In this document: positions 1 to 8,547 of the stretch, piece by piece
Layout: each line of letters opens with the position of its first letter
Numbering within the stretch: the first letter of the stretch is position 1
Source: Campylobacteraceae bacterium
GTDB lineage: Bacteria > Campylobacterota > Campylobacteria > Campylobacterales > Sulfurovaceae
Length of the DNA stretch: 36,912 nt
Assembly (NCBI GenBank): GCA_027038275.1
Contig: JALVXC010000112.1
Coordinates: 1-36,912, forward strand
Direction: 5' to 3'
Position numbers and translations under genes: made by a program
The notes under the pieces: generated by a model
Database searches by the model: none
The model's input: the letters and a program-made list of their open reading frames with translations, nothing else
What the model was told of the DNA's origin: nothing

Positions 1-200
1 GTCAAAAAGTTTTAGCTAAAGCCTCTAGTTACTCTAAAGAGGATATTTTAGAGACGATTAAAAAGAGACCATTGACACTTGAAGATATTGAGGTGTTGTT
101 TGATGAAAAGAGTAAAGAGCGATTGCAAATTTTGGTTAAAAGCAAAGAGATAAAAGTAGAAACCTATAGCGATTATGATTTTTTTGTACGCTATAGCTAA
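1..200 (+). CDS. C-terminal end of an unidentified protein (partial)
   Basis: An open frame enters from the left edge and ends at a TAA at 198-200, giving about 65 residues and ending in YDFFVRYS. The tail is charged and predicted helical, with a pattern (SKEDILETIKKRPLTLEDIE) that resembles a small winged-helix or helical C-terminal domain. Campylobacterota radical SAM proteins can carry such a tail, but no cysteine motif or catalytic residue is present here, so no function is assigned. It is co-directional with the tRNA genes, whose own promoter begins 16 nt after its stop. Confidence 0.6.
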   Translation, partial: QKVLAKASSYSKEDILETIKKRPLTLEDIEVLFDEKSKERLQILVKSKEIKVETYSDYDFFVRYS

Positions 201-216
201 AAAATAGAAAAATCTC

Positions 217-245
217 TTGACATAAAAGGGATTTTTGTCTATAAT
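217..245 (+). promoter_or_regulatory. Perfect sigma-70 promoter for the tRNA-Asn pair
   Basis: TTGACA at 217-222 and TATAAT at 240-245 are separated by exactly 17 nt, a full match to the sigma-70 consensus. The -10 box ends 21 nt before the first tRNA. Most other promoters in this AT-rich window show only a -10 box, so this complete promoter fits a strongly expressed stable RNA. The second tRNA lies 25 nt after the first with no promoter of its own visible, so both are probably cotranscribed. Confidence 0.85.
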
Positions 246-266
246 CGCATTCCAATTTATGACGAT

Positions 267-341
<75 letters not shown>

Positions 342-366
342 TAAATTTTTTCTTCATAATAACTGT

Positions 367-441
<75 letters not shown>

Positions 442-519
442 CTTTTTAAATATTTCCCCTCAAGAGAATTTTCTTTTTCTGTTATCAGTAAGTAGGTGAA
501 TTTATGGCACTTTTATAAT

Positions 520-2208
520 TTATAATTCCAAAAACTCAACCCCATCTTTAGAGCCAATTAAAAGAAAACTTCTAAGCTTAGGAATGCTTTTGACCTTATC
601 TAGCTCTTTATACTCCTCAACCTGTTTTATCCCTTTTTGTTTTATGGTCTCATAGCTATCTTTATCTTTTTTCCATTTAAGCTCAAGCAGATAGTTGTTT
701 GGTACTTTTTCATCTCGACCTATTAGCATAATATCAGGAATTTTTCTGTTTTTTTCAGGTTGAGAATCTATAAAATAGAAATCTGATGAGAAACTAAGAA
801 GTGCAAGAGCAATCATCTGAAAATACTTCTCATCAAAGCCTTGATGGTCTCGGTTTGAGAGTGTTTTTATAACCTCATTTAGTTGCTTTTTAAATGGTTC
901 TACATCTCCTAAAGCCATATCAACCAATAGTCTTCTTGTATCTAAATCTATCTGTAGGTTATTTCTCTTTTTAAGCTCAACAGCAAAGTAGTTAAAGTAG
1001 AGTATCTTTATGACATAATTTGGTATCTCAAACTCCATCTCTTCGCCAAATAGTTCATCTTTTATGGTTATAAATCCCATAGAGTAAATCAGAGTAATAA
1101 AATCGTCTCGACCAAACTCTCTGTTTAGGTCATATCTATCTTTTATCTTTCCTGAAATAGTGTTTTTCTCTATTAGCTCTTTTAGTATCTCGTAGTTTTT
1201 TTCACTATTGCCTATATTAAAGAGTTTCATAATAGCTCTATAGTCACTTGCTACATTACTATCTAGCATCTTTTTAGGCATAGTACAATCATCAGTATCA
1301 TACTCTGAAATAAAGTAGTTTACTAGCGTTGCATTATAGATTCTCTCTTTGGCTTTGATATTAAACAGATAACCATCATACCACACTTTTAACTTCTCTT
1401 CTAGTGCTTTTTTATCTATATCTTTACACTTTTTAAAGATAGATTGCTCTAATGAATAGTTGACTTCTTCTTTGGTAAATCCTGCTAAGGCATTAAACTC
1501 TTTGTTGTAAGTAATATGTTTTACAATATTAAACCCTGAACTCAAACTGTCTAGGGTAATAGGAGTAACCCCTGTTATGAACATCTTTTGAATTACATTT
1601 GAGAGTGTAGCTCTTTTTAGAACTTCATAAAAACTCCGTACAAATCCACCTTTGCCAACTATTTGTAGAAAATCTTGCATACTATGAGCAAGTATTGCAT
1701 TTGCAAATTGGTCATACTCATCTATAAGCACATAGACCTTGTCATCTTCTATAACATCAAAAAAGTATTTTATTAGTCCTGTTGGTGTTGGTATGCTATT
1801 TAGACTATCTCTTGTAATATCATAACCATACTCTCTAAAGTATCTATAGATAGCCGATTTAATATTGTCTTTAAAGCCTTCGTAGATTACTTCTACTCCA
1901 CCATCAGTGTTAATCCCACTAAACTCAAAAAACAAAATACGAAAGCTACTCTTTAGAGGGGTTGGGTTAGCTCCTATGTAGGTATCATGAAACATAGCAT
2001 CAAACTCATCAGCAGAGTTTTCATCATAGTAGTATTGAAGTGTAGATAGAAAAAGAGACTTTCCAAAGCGTCTAGGACGTAGAAAAATAACAAAATCATC
2101 ATTTAGTTTTTCTAGTTTTTCAATAAACTCTGTTTTATCAATATAGAGATAGTCATTGTTTATTTTTACTTTTCTAAAGTTGCTATTGCCATATATTATC
2201 TTTTTCAT
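520..2208 (-). CDS. AAA-ATPase-like / PD-(D/E)XK nuclease-like protein (PF09820/PF08011 type)
   Basis: This 562-residue protein has the hallmarks of the AAA-ATPase-like family common in Campylobacterota and Bacteroidetes. An N-terminal P-loop of the form RPRRFGKS lies at residues 44-51, an acidic segment VYVLIDEYDQF looks like Walker B, and the C-terminal domain carries D492, E509 and K511 in a D-x(n)-E-x-K arrangement typical of PD-(D/E)XK nuclease folds. The ATG start is preceded by AAAGG at good spacing. It stands alone, convergent to the tRNA pair and divergent from the lipoprotein gene. Family members occur in many near-copies per genome, and their cellular role is not established. It is often accessory DNA, and a role in defence or mobile-element biology is only a guess. 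Confidence 0.85.
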   Translation of the reverse strand: MKKIIYGNSNFRKVKINNDYLYIDKTEFIEKLEKLNDDFVIFLRPRRFGKSLFLSTLQYYYDENSADEFDAMFHDTYIGANPTPLKSSFRILFFEFSGINTDGGVEVIYEGFKDNIKSAIYRYFREYGYDITRDSLNSIPTPTGLIKYFFDVIEDDKVYVLIDEYDQFANAILAHSMQDFLQIVGKGGFVRSFYEVLKRATLSNVIQKMFITGVTPITLDSLSSGFNIVKHITYNKEFNALAGFTKEEVNYSLEQSIFKKCKDIDKKALEEKLKVWYDGYLFNIKAKERIYNATLVNYFISEYDTDDCTMPKKMLDSNVASDYRAIMKLFNIGNSEKNYEILKELIEKNTISGKIKDRYDLNREFGRDDFITLIYSMGFITIKDELFGEEMEFEIPNYVIKILYFNYFAVELKKRNNLQIDLDTRRLLVDMALGDVEPFKKQLNEVIKTLSNRDHQGFDEKYFQMIALALLSFSSDFYFIDSQPEKNRKIPDIMLIGRDEKVPNNYLLELKWKKDKDSYETIKQKGIKQVEEYKELDKVKSIPKLRSFLLIGSKDGVEFLEL

Positions 2209-2349
2209 CTTTAGCCTTTAAATTCTCTATGCATATTATAGCATTATCAATTAAAAGCTATAACTATTCACTTTAAAATTAATATATTTAATTAAGTTTA
2301 TTTTAAATAAATAGAAGTAAAATATATTAAACACACTAAAGGATAAAAA

Positions 2350-4107
2350 ATGTTAAGAAATATTAAATTAAGTGTAATTACAGCTATAGCTCTAGTATCT
2401 ATTATTGGTTGTGGAGGAGGAGGTTCTTCTTCTAGTTCTGATGTTAAAACAGGTACAGGATATTATGTAGATAGTGCAGTTGCAGGTGTTGAGTATGTTT
2501 GCGGTAGCAAAACAGGTAAAACAGATGCAGATGGAAAGTTTACTTTTGAAGAGGGTAAAGAGTGTAAATTTACTCTAGCAGGAGTGCCACTTAGAACTAC
2601 AAAAGCAGATGAGTTGGCAGATGGTAAAAAAATAGTTGAAGAGAATCCAAAAGTTGCTAAGCTTTTACAGTCAATAGATGCTGATGGAGACTTAAGTAAT
2701 GGTATTCAGATTACAGATGAAGTAGTTGAAGCATTAACAAAAGCGTTAGAAGAGACACAAAGTAAAGGTAAGTTACCAGAGGGAGATACATTAACTGAAG
2801 TTGTGGCTAGTGTTGGTCATGATGTTAAAGATATAAGTGGTGAAGTTAGAACAGATGAAGAAGTAGAAGCACACTTAGCACAAACTCAAACAGAAGTTAC
2901 TAAAGAGCTTTTGGCTGGTAAAACAGTTTATGTGGTAAATGATAAAGAAGTTAATAATAATGTACTTGACAAGGTAACGTTTTCTAAAGATATGACAAGT
3001 ATTACTTGGTTAGAGTTAGAGGGGTCAGATAAAGGAGAAGGAGGTACTGATAGTTTAAGTTTAAATGGTAAAGTTTTAACCATAACTCCTTCCGACCCAT
3101 CAGATGGAGAAGAGACTATTACCATAACTGAAATAAAAAAAGATTATATTCTTGCAACATATAGAGAAGAAGATGATGGAAAAGTCTATAAGCATGATTT
3201 AAGAGTCTATTTTGACAAAGAGAAAGCAAAAGCATATTCTAATGGAACTGTTTCAAATGATTTAAAAACTCTACTTGCAGGTAAAACACTTTACACTACT
3301 ATCTATGATGAGATGGGGACACTTGAGAGTTGGTCATTTGATGATAAGTTTAGTTCTGTTACATGGAAAGAGATTGTTGGTGGAAATGATACTGAAGTAG
3401 GAACAATTACAGATGTAAAAGGATTGACTTTTATAGTAAGAGAAGATGACGATACTGTTACTATATCTATTAAAGAGAAACATGATGATTATTTGGTTGT
3501 TACTATTTCTGATACTGAAGAAGATGAAACTGAAACAGTAAGACTCTATTTTGATGAAGCAAAAGCTAGAGCTTATTTTGGTGTTGCAAAAGTTCCATTA
3601 GTTCCAACAAAAACAATATCAAGCTCTAGTGATTGGAATAGTGTTTCTCCTATATATACAGATGCTAAAGGAGACACAGCATTAAGTGGTTTAGATATAA
3701 CAGCAATAAAAATGGCTCAAGATAGTGAGAATTTATATATAAATTTAAAACGAGCAGGATTAAACTTTCCCTCATCTGACTACTATTATAACTATTGGAT
3801 ATATTTTAGAGCAGGAGATAAAACATTTAGTTTAGAAAATTTTCATGACAATCAAGGTGGTTATTGGTTTAGAATATATGAAGGCATAGGCTATCAAGGA
3901 GGAACATTAGTTGTAGATAAAATGAAAACAGCAAATACTACAGATGTAAATCTACAACTAGTAGTACCAAAATCTTTAAATCTTATTGGAAAAGATATAT
4001 CATATACGGTTAGTCTATTTACTCATGGATTTAAAGATGAAGATGGAAAGAGAGATAATATACAAGGTGAAAAAGAAGAAGATAGTAAGTTTTCAATTAA
4101 GTTCTAA
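2350..4107 (+). CDS. Predicted lipoprotein with two tandem repeats
   Basis: The 585-residue product begins with a signal peptide and lipobox, with SIIGC placing the lipidated cysteine at residue 21, followed by a Gly/Ser-rich linker. Residues about 36-85 form a small domain with two cysteines (C51, C72) of a kind seen in surface lipoproteins. Residues about 187-297 and 308-410 are two diverged copies of one domain: both start LLAGKT, both have a central T-W segment, and both end in a YFD-x-(E/A)KA(K/R)AY motif. The C-terminal part, from about 420, is a separate beta-rich, Tyr-rich domain. An AAAGGATAAAAA leader precedes the ATG. It is probably cell-envelope anchored. I do not recognise a specific family or substrate. 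Confidence 0.85.
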   Translation: MLRNIKLSVITAIALVSIIGCGGGGSSSSSDVKTGTGYYVDSAVAGVEYVCGSKTGKTDADGKFTFEEGKECKFTLAGVPLRTTKADELADGKKIVEENPKVAKLLQSIDADGDLSNGIQITDEVVEALTKALEETQSKGKLPEGDTLTEVVASVGHDVKDISGEVRTDEEVEAHLAQTQTEVTKELLAGKTVYVVNDKEVNNNVLDKVTFSKDMTSITWLELEGSDKGEGGTDSLSLNGKVLTITPSDPSDGEETITITEIKKDYILATYREEDDGKVYKHDLRVYFDKEKAKAYSNGTVSNDLKTLLAGKTLYTTIYDEMGTLESWSFDDKFSSVTWKEIVGGNDTEVGTITDVKGLTFIVREDDDTVTISIKEKHDDYLVVTISDTEEDETETVRLYFDEAKARAYFGVAKVPLVPTKTISSSSDWNSVSPIYTDAKGDTALSGLDITAIKMAQDSENLYINLKRAGLNFPSSDYYYNYWIYFRAGDKTFSLENFHDNQGGYWFRIYEGIGYQGGTLVVDKMKTANTTDVNLQLVVPKSLNLIGKDISYTVSLFTHGFKDEDGKRDNIQGEKEEDSKFSIKF

Positions 4108-4276
4108 TTCTGAACCTAAGTAAGGATTTGTAATACTTCCAGTTGTACTAAGATTGTTTCTAATTTTTTGTGAATTTGATAGGAGGTATGGAGAAGTTAG
4201 TAAAAGATGGATATAAAGTGACTCCATACCCTAAAGAAGAGGCTATTGTTAAGAGTGTAGAGTTAAACTCTACTAC
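4108..4276. other. Intergenic stretch with possible gene remnants
   Basis: Between the lipoprotein and the small membrane protein gene there is no complete gene. A plus-strand frame from 4164 contains an ATG at 4188 one base after AGGAGG, and ends at 4307, giving 39 residues that start MEKLVKDGYKVTPYPKEE. On the minus strand another frame reads as 44 codons and ends SITNPYLGSELELN at 4093-4095, a pattern reminiscent of an outer-membrane protein C-terminus. Each overlaps the end of a real neighbour, so both may be decayed fragments or chance frames. Confidence 0.25.
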
Positions 4277-4756
4277 TCAAAATCCTCTTAAAGTAACACC
4301 TAAGTAGAGGGCTATTAATCCTAATGAGATATTGACAGGAAGCAGAAGATTTGGAATGAGTTTTAGACTCTCTTTTGCCTCTGCAAACTCTCTTTGTATA
4401 AATAGCTTTTCTGACTGATTATGTTTTATATATATGGCTATAAAGATAATAGTCATTGCTATCCAAATTCCCTCTTTTACTAGTACAATTGGATATAGTT
4501 CAGTCTCTTTTAGACCCTCACCAATTGCTAAAAGAACAGCAGTAATAATAAGAGCAATAATCATAGGTATTACTAGATTTAAAAGTCGTTTCATAATATC
4601 TAACGTCTTCTCTAGTTTTATTTGTGAACTCTCTATCATCTGTAGACTAGGGTGAACAGTAAGCCTAATAGCAATCATTCCTCCTACCCATACAATGGCA
4701 GATAGAACATGAATAAAGACAATAAAAGATGCATATTGGTTAAAAAATTCAATCAT
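4277..4756 (-). CDS. Small CopD-like integral membrane protein
   Basis: The frame starting MIEFFNQYASFIVF gives about 159 residues with four predicted membrane segments. The first carries FIHVLSAIVWVGGM, a His followed by a W-V-G-G pattern found in CopD-like and related small membrane proteins of proteobacteria. The ATG at 4754-4756 is chosen because AAAGGAGAAAATT precedes it. A longer in-frame extension to 4843 lies wholly inside aroE and has no ribosome binding site. The start overlaps the end of aroE by 8 nt, suggesting translational coupling, though the two functions are not obviously linked. Copper or haem handling is possible from the family resemblance but not shown. Confidence 0.75.
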   Translation of the reverse strand: MIEFFNQYASFIVFIHVLSAIVWVGGMIAIRLTVHPSLQMIESSQIKLEKTLDIMKRLLNLVIPMIIALIITAVLLAIGEGLKETELYPIVLVKEGIWIAMTIIFIAIYIKHNQSEKLFIQREFAEAKESLKLIPNLLLPVNISLGLIALYLGVTLRGF

Positions 4757-5558
4757 AATTTTCTCCTTTATAAAATGCTTGTTGCATATATGGTTTAATC
4801 TCATCAAAACTATATTGATGGTCAGTAAAATACTCAAATGCAATTATACCTTGATATAGTAACATATCGCTTCCATCTTTGGTAGGTTTATCTTTCTCTT
4901 TTGCAAATTTTAAAAATGGAGTCTCTTTCCCATAAATGACATCTATACACGCTTTTGAAGAGTAAACAACCTCTTCTAAAATCTCAATAGGGCAGGGAAG
5001 AGAGTCATCTTCTAATCCTGCTGAGGTCATATTGACTACTAAATCAAAGGGGTCACTCATCTTAAACTCACTAAATGTAAAGGTTTTAAAACCCATCTGT
5101 TTATACTTCTCCAATCGAAGAGGGCTACGATTTAAAAGTGTTACATCATAACCTGCATCACGTAGTATTACAGATGTTGCTTGTGCTGTTCCTCCTGCAC
5201 CTAAAAATAAAACTCTTTTAATATCTTTAAACTCTGAGATTGCTTTTAAAAATCCAGGAGCATCGGTATTGTAACCATATAGCTTTCCACCTTTATTAAC
5301 AATGGTGTTAACAGCTCCTACTTTTTTTGCAAATATATCAAGTTCATCACAAGCTTCAAAGGCAGACTCTTTGTGTGGAACTGTAATATTTGCTCCACTT
5401 ATGCTAAGTTCAAAAAATTTTTCTCTAAGTTGTGAGCCATCTTCTAGTTTGTAACGCGTATAGACTCCATCATATCCTAATCCTTGAAATGCTAGATTGT
5501 GCATAAGGGGTGATTTTGAGTGAGAGACGGGATTTCCAAATATAGTAAAGAGTTGCAT
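4749..5558 (-). CDS. aroE: Shikimate dehydrogenase AroE
   Basis: The 269-residue protein catalyses the NADPH-dependent reduction of 3-dehydroshikimate to shikimate in the cytoplasm. The N-terminal substrate site shows FGNPVSHSKSPLMHN, and ANITVPHKE holds the catalytic lysine. The nucleotide-binding loop is FLGAGGTAQA, followed by LLNRS, and the conserved C-terminal region has DMLLYQGIIAFEYFT. The length is normal for AroE. In Campylobacter the gene sits near glyA and a SPOR protein; here trpE and a pair of REP-like hairpins lie between. The first ATG is used as the start, although the sequence just upstream is only weakly Shine-Dalgarno-like. Confidence 0.96.
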   Translation of the reverse strand: MQLFTIFGNPVSHSKSPLMHNLAFQGLGYDGVYTRYKLEDGSQLREKFFELSISGANITVPHKESAFEACDELDIFAKKVGAVNTIVNKGGKLYGYNTDAPGFLKAISEFKDIKRVLFLGAGGTAQATSVILRDAGYDVTLLNRSPLRLEKYKQMGFKTFTFSEFKMSDPFDLVVNMTSAGLEDDSLPCPIEILEEVVYSSKACIDVIYGKETPFLKFAKEKDKPTKDGSDMLLYQGIIAFEYFTDHQYSFDEIKPYMQQAFYKGENYD

Positions 5559-5584
5559 GAGGTTTCCTAAAATTTTTTTATACT

Positions 5585-5610
5585 GGTTACGAAGCTACAG
5601 CTTCGTAACC
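5585..5610. repeat. Perfect 26-nt palindrome, REP-like hairpin
   Basis: GGTTACGAAGCT pairs with AGCTTCGTAACC across a two-base centre, giving a 12-bp perfect inverted repeat. There is no following U-run on either strand. It lies between trpE and aroE together with a second, unrelated hairpin at 5658, in the manner of clustered REP or BIME-type intergenic repeats. It could reduce readthrough or stabilise the trpE mRNA end. Confidence 0.75.
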
Positions 5611-5657
5611 CAATATTTGAATACAAATTTTTAAAAGAGTTATTATTCCAATATTCA

Positions 5658-5679
5658 TTCCCAACGAGGACGTTGGGAA
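5658..5679. repeat. REP-like hairpin, TTCCCA..AGGA..TGGGAA family
   Basis: TTCCCAACG (5658-5666) pairs perfectly with CGTTGGGAA (5671-5679) around an AGGA loop. The flanks CA before and CGAG after are shared with a second copy at 28469-28491, which keeps the same loop. Similar GC-rich hairpins in an AT-rich genome are typical of repetitive extragenic palindromes mobilised by Y1-type transposases. That relationship is inferred from form, not shown here. Confidence 0.75.
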
Positions 5680-5693
5680 CGAGTGAAATTTTT

Positions 5694-7100
5694 TTAAAGC
5701 TTTTCCATATCTTTAATAGTAGCCAACAAAGCCCCGAGCTTATTTTTAACTTCAAGATACTCCAACTCAGGAACAGAGTCAGCAACAACTCCAGCACCAG
5801 CTTGAAGTGTAATAGAGTTAGGTTTAAGAAGTGCAGTTCTAATAGCAATAGAGCTATCCATCTCTCCATTAAAGGCAAAGTAACCAACAGAGCCAGAGTA
5901 GAAGCCACGTTTTAGTTGCTCAAACCGTGCAATAAGCTCCATAGCCATAATCTTAGGAGCTCCTGTCATAGTTCCTGCTGTAAATGTAGCACGAAAGAGG
6001 TCAAACATATCTTTTTTCTCATCAATAGTAGCTTCAACATCGGTTACCATATGCATAACATGACTATAACGCTCAACTCTCATCATGTCGGTAACTTTAA
6101 CTGTTCCTGCTTTTGCTACACGTCCAACATCATTTCGTCCTAAATCAACAAGCATAAGGTGTTCTGCACACTCTTTTGGGTCATTTATCATCTCAAGTTC
6201 AAGCTCTTTGTCTCTTGCTAGACTCTTTCCTCGTTTTCTTGTCCCTGCAATAGGGCGAAGCAGAATCTCACCATTGGTAAGTTTTACCATTACTTCAGGA
6301 GACGAACCACAAATAGAGAACTCTTCATAGTCAAGTAAAAAGAGGTAAGGAGATGGATTTTTAGAGCGTAAAAGTCTGTAGAAACTTAAGGGGTCAATCT
6401 TTCCTTTTTGAGTATAGCGATTAGCAAGAAGAATCTGAAAAATATCTCCTGCACGAATTGACTCTTTAGCTTCTGCTACCATCTCTTTAAAACGCTCCTC
6501 CTCAATAGAGAAAGTTCCCTCTCCGTCTAGTTTTGCTCTTTTTAGCTCTTGTGGTTTTGATGGCTCTTTTAAAATATCCTCTATCTTATCTAAGGTATCA
6601 CTATACTTCTTATCATTTTGAATAATAGTTAGTGTTGAAGATTTATGAGAAAAGGCAAGTAGAACAGAGGGACGAACTAAATCAAGGTCGGGTGTTTGTA
6701 GTGGGTCATAGAGCTTATCCATTGTAGCTTTAAGTGTCGGTTCAAAAACCTTAACCATATCGTAACCAATAAAGCCAATAAACCCATCAGTAAAAGCAAA
6801 GCCAACTTGGTCAGCTCTTTCTTGAAATAGTTTTTTATCAAGTCTGTTGTAGTAGTCTTGAAGAAAACTGAAGGGGTCACTCTCTAGTATAGTAGTTTTA
6901 CCATCTATATTGGTATAGAGTGTTTCATTGTTTTTATAAACAACACGCTCCATAGCTCCAATGGTAATAAAGGAGAAGTTCCCCTCTGGTGTATTTACCA
7001 CGCTTTCAAAAAGCATGGTGACATCCTCTTTGAAAAGCTCTTTTATCTTTCCATACATGGAAACAGGAGTGAGTTGGTCAAAGAGGAGTTGTTTTATCAT
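5694..7100 (-). CDS. trpE: Anthranilate synthase component I (TrpE)
   Basis: The 468-residue chorismate-binding enzyme matches TrpE, which makes anthranilate from chorismate with ammonia or a glutaminase partner. Diagnostic segments are the PYLFLLDY and SSPEVMVKL region, the TRKRG motif, AEHLMLVDLGRNDVGR and GTMTGAPKIMAMELI near the C-terminus, which form the chorismate and Mg2+ site. The N-terminal domain, up to about residue 190, is shorter and more diverged. No glutamine amidotransferase gene (trpG) is adjacent, so the partner must lie elsewhere. PabB is the main alternative, and the overall motif set favours TrpE. It starts 1 nt after the stop of the SPOR protein, so the two are probably cotranscribed. 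Confidence 0.88.
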   Translation of the reverse strand: MIKQLLFDQLTPVSMYGKIKELFKEDVTMLFESVVNTPEGNFSFITIGAMERVVYKNNETLYTNIDGKTTILESDPFSFLQDYYNRLDKKLFQERADQVGFAFTDGFIGFIGYDMVKVFEPTLKATMDKLYDPLQTPDLDLVRPSVLLAFSHKSSTLTIIQNDKKYSDTLDKIEDILKEPSKPQELKRAKLDGEGTFSIEEERFKEMVAEAKESIRAGDIFQILLANRYTQKGKIDPLSFYRLLRSKNPSPYLFLLDYEEFSICGSSPEVMVKLTNGEILLRPIAGTRKRGKSLARDKELELEMINDPKECAEHLMLVDLGRNDVGRVAKAGTVKVTDMMRVERYSHVMHMVTDVEATIDEKKDMFDLFRATFTAGTMTGAPKIMAMELIARFEQLKRGFYSGSVGYFAFNGEMDSSIAIRTALLKPNSITLQAGAGVVADSVPELEYLEVKNKLGALLATIKDMEKL

Positions 7101-7101
7101 T

Positions 7102-7965
7102 TTATGGTGTTACCTTTTTAACATAAGCACTTTTAAGGATATGTGCTTTTACTTTGGAAAGATTTTTTGCTGCTTGTGCAGAACTAGAGAAAGGTCCTAC
7201 AAATACACGAGTTAATTTTTTCCCAGATATATGCTGTAATGCATAGTTGAAATTTTGTCTTTTAACTTTACTAAGAATAGTTTTAGTATTTTGGTAAGAA
7301 CCTACTTGAATATAATAAGCACGTGAAAGTTTTTTCTCTTTTCCTCCAAGATAACTACTTTTAGAAGAGTACTTTTTGCTACTTGTATGTGAAGTAGTTG
7401 AGCTATGCTTAGGTGATTTTTTAATAACAACTTTATCTTCGTATTTTTTCTTAGGAGTAGATGTATGACTTACAACATGCTTTGGCACTTTATGACTTGA
7501 TGATGCAACATGCTTTGGTGCTTTACTGCTATGTTTTGGTGTTTTGTAAGTCTTAGGAGCTTTTGCTATCTCTTTAACAGGTTCATGTGTTCTTAAAGGT
7601 GTTTTTATACTAGAGCTGTTATTTCTTTCAAGAATATTAGAAACAACAGGTACTTTTTTTGCGTTTGAAGCTACTGCGGCAGTTGTTGCTACTGCAGCAG
7701 CTGCCAATGCTGCTTTTGTTCCATTACTAACATTTGCTGCTAGGCTTTCATTCTTATCTGCTTGAACTTCTGCTGTTAATGTTGATGGATTTGCATTCTC
7801 TTCAACCTCTTTACCACTATCTGTACCTAAAATAAGTCTAGTGATAACTACCGATATTACTAAAATAATAAAAAGTAGTGCCAAAAGTGTCAATATGTTT
7901 TTGAGAGGGGTCTTCTTTGGACTGTCTAGTTCATCAATTTTGATGTCATGTAGTTTGTCTGCCAT
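7102..7965 (-). CDS. SPOR-domain inner-membrane protein
   Basis: The protein of about 287 residues has a short cytoplasmic N-terminus, one membrane segment (LTLLALLFIILVISVVI), an Ala-rich stretch, a long low-complexity Lys/Ser/His/Pro-rich linker, and a C-terminal SPOR domain of about 75 residues beginning YYIQVGSYQ and containing RVFVGPF. SPOR domains bind denuded peptidoglycan, so a role at the cell wall or division site is likely. The start MADKLHD at 7965 is chosen because GGAG lies 9 nt upstream; an upstream ATG sits directly on that GGAG. A comparable gene lies beside the DUF1882 gene in Campylobacter. The linker is typical of a periplasm-spanning spacer. Confidence 0.88.
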   Translation of the reverse strand: MADKLHDIKIDELDSPKKTPLKNILTLLALLFIILVISVVITRLILGTDSGKEVEENANPSTLTAEVQADKNESLAANVSNGTKAALAAAAVATTAAVASNAKKVPVVSNILERNNSSSIKTPLRTHEPVKEIAKAPKTYKTPKHSSKAPKHVASSSHKVPKHVVSHTSTPKKKYEDKVVIKKSPKHSSTTSHTSSKKYSSKSSYLGGKEKKLSRAYYIQVGSYQNTKTILSKVKRQNFNYALQHISGKKLTRVFVGPFSSSAQAAKNLSKVKAHILKSAYVKKVTP

Positions 7966-7992
7966 GGTTGTCATCTCCATTTTTTTAAACGA

Positions 7993-7998
7993 ATTATA
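7993..7998 (-). promoter_or_regulatory. -10 box for the SPOR-trpE transcript
   Basis: On the minus strand TATAAT, preceded by TGTGT, lies 27 nt before the SPOR gene start in the 63-nt gap after the DUF1882 gene. A clear -35 box is not visible, which is common in Campylobacterota promoters. Confidence 0.5.
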
Positions 7999-8028
7999 AC
8001 ACAAAAAATAAAATTTAATGCAAAAAAA

Positions 8029-8532
8029 TTATAATTTCTTTGTAGGAAGTGTAATAATGTTATAATTTTTTGGCAAAAATCTATTAGGATAGATTTTATA
8101 ACTCTTTTTTGACTTAAGTTCTAGGTGATGCTTAATGTTTTCAACTTCTCTATATGCTTTTTCAAGAGATATATTATCTCTAGGGATAAAGAGTTGAAAT
8201 AGCATCTTTTTACTATTGAAGTAGCATTTATAGTTATCTATGTTAAGGCTTTTTAGTAGATATTTGAGTAGATAAGAGAATTGACTCCAATCCTCTTGAT
8301 GATACTCAATTACTAAATAGTTTACTCTATCTTGCTCCTCTATAAGTGGAAGAGCCAATGTAATTTCACCTTGAAGATGTTGTTGCAGTAGTGATGGAGT
8401 TATTTTTGTCTTGACCTCTTCAAATTTACTATAAAAAGTTCGATTGTTAAAGATAATCTTTTCAACAATCGAGCTGTTTTGAATATAAAAGTGTTTAGCT
8501 GAGAACTCTAAATCTAAAATAGCTATTTTCAC
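8029..8532 (-). CDS. DUF1882-family protein
   Basis: This 167-residue cytoplasmic protein matches my recollection of the Campylobacterota DUF1882 family found directly after glyA. Typical segments are NRTFYSKFE, LLQQHLQGEITLALPLI, an L-V-I-E-Y strand and the C-terminal KIYPNRFLPKNYNIITLP. The start is GTG at 8530-8532, with only a poor ribosome binding site, 15 nt after glyA, so translation may depend on glyA. There is no signal peptide, membrane segment or catalytic motif, and the function is unknown. The position glyA-DUF1882-SPOR supports the assignment. Confidence 0.72.
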   Translation of the reverse strand: MKIAILDLEFSAKHFYIQNSSIVEKIIFNNRTFYSKFEEVKTKITPSLLQQHLQGEITLALPLIEEQDRVNYLVIEYHQEDWSQFSYLLKYLLKSLNIDNYKCYFNSKKMLFQLFIPRDNISLEKAYREVENIKHHLELKSKKSYKIYPNRFLPKNYNIITLPTKKL

Positions 8533-8547
8533 GGTAGTAGGGCTTAT

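Noticed and set aside
520-2208. Restriction or defence system
   Set aside because: Only a single AAA/PD-(D/E)XK-type gene is present with no methyltransferase, sensor or partner gene, so no system can be claimed.
4757-4843. Longer N-terminus for the CopD-like protein starting at 4843
   Set aside because: The extension lies inside aroE, has no ribosome binding site, and the start at 4756 has a strong AAAGGAG.
5585-5679. Possible CRISPR repeats
   Set aside because: The hairpins are of different families, few in number and irregularly spaced; no regularly spaced identical repeats or cas genes are present anywhere in the window.
5694-7100. PabB (aminodeoxychorismate synthase) instead of TrpE
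   Set aside because: The motif pattern around TRKRG and the C-terminal part fit TrpE better, although the absence of an adjacent amidotransferase gene leaves some doubt.
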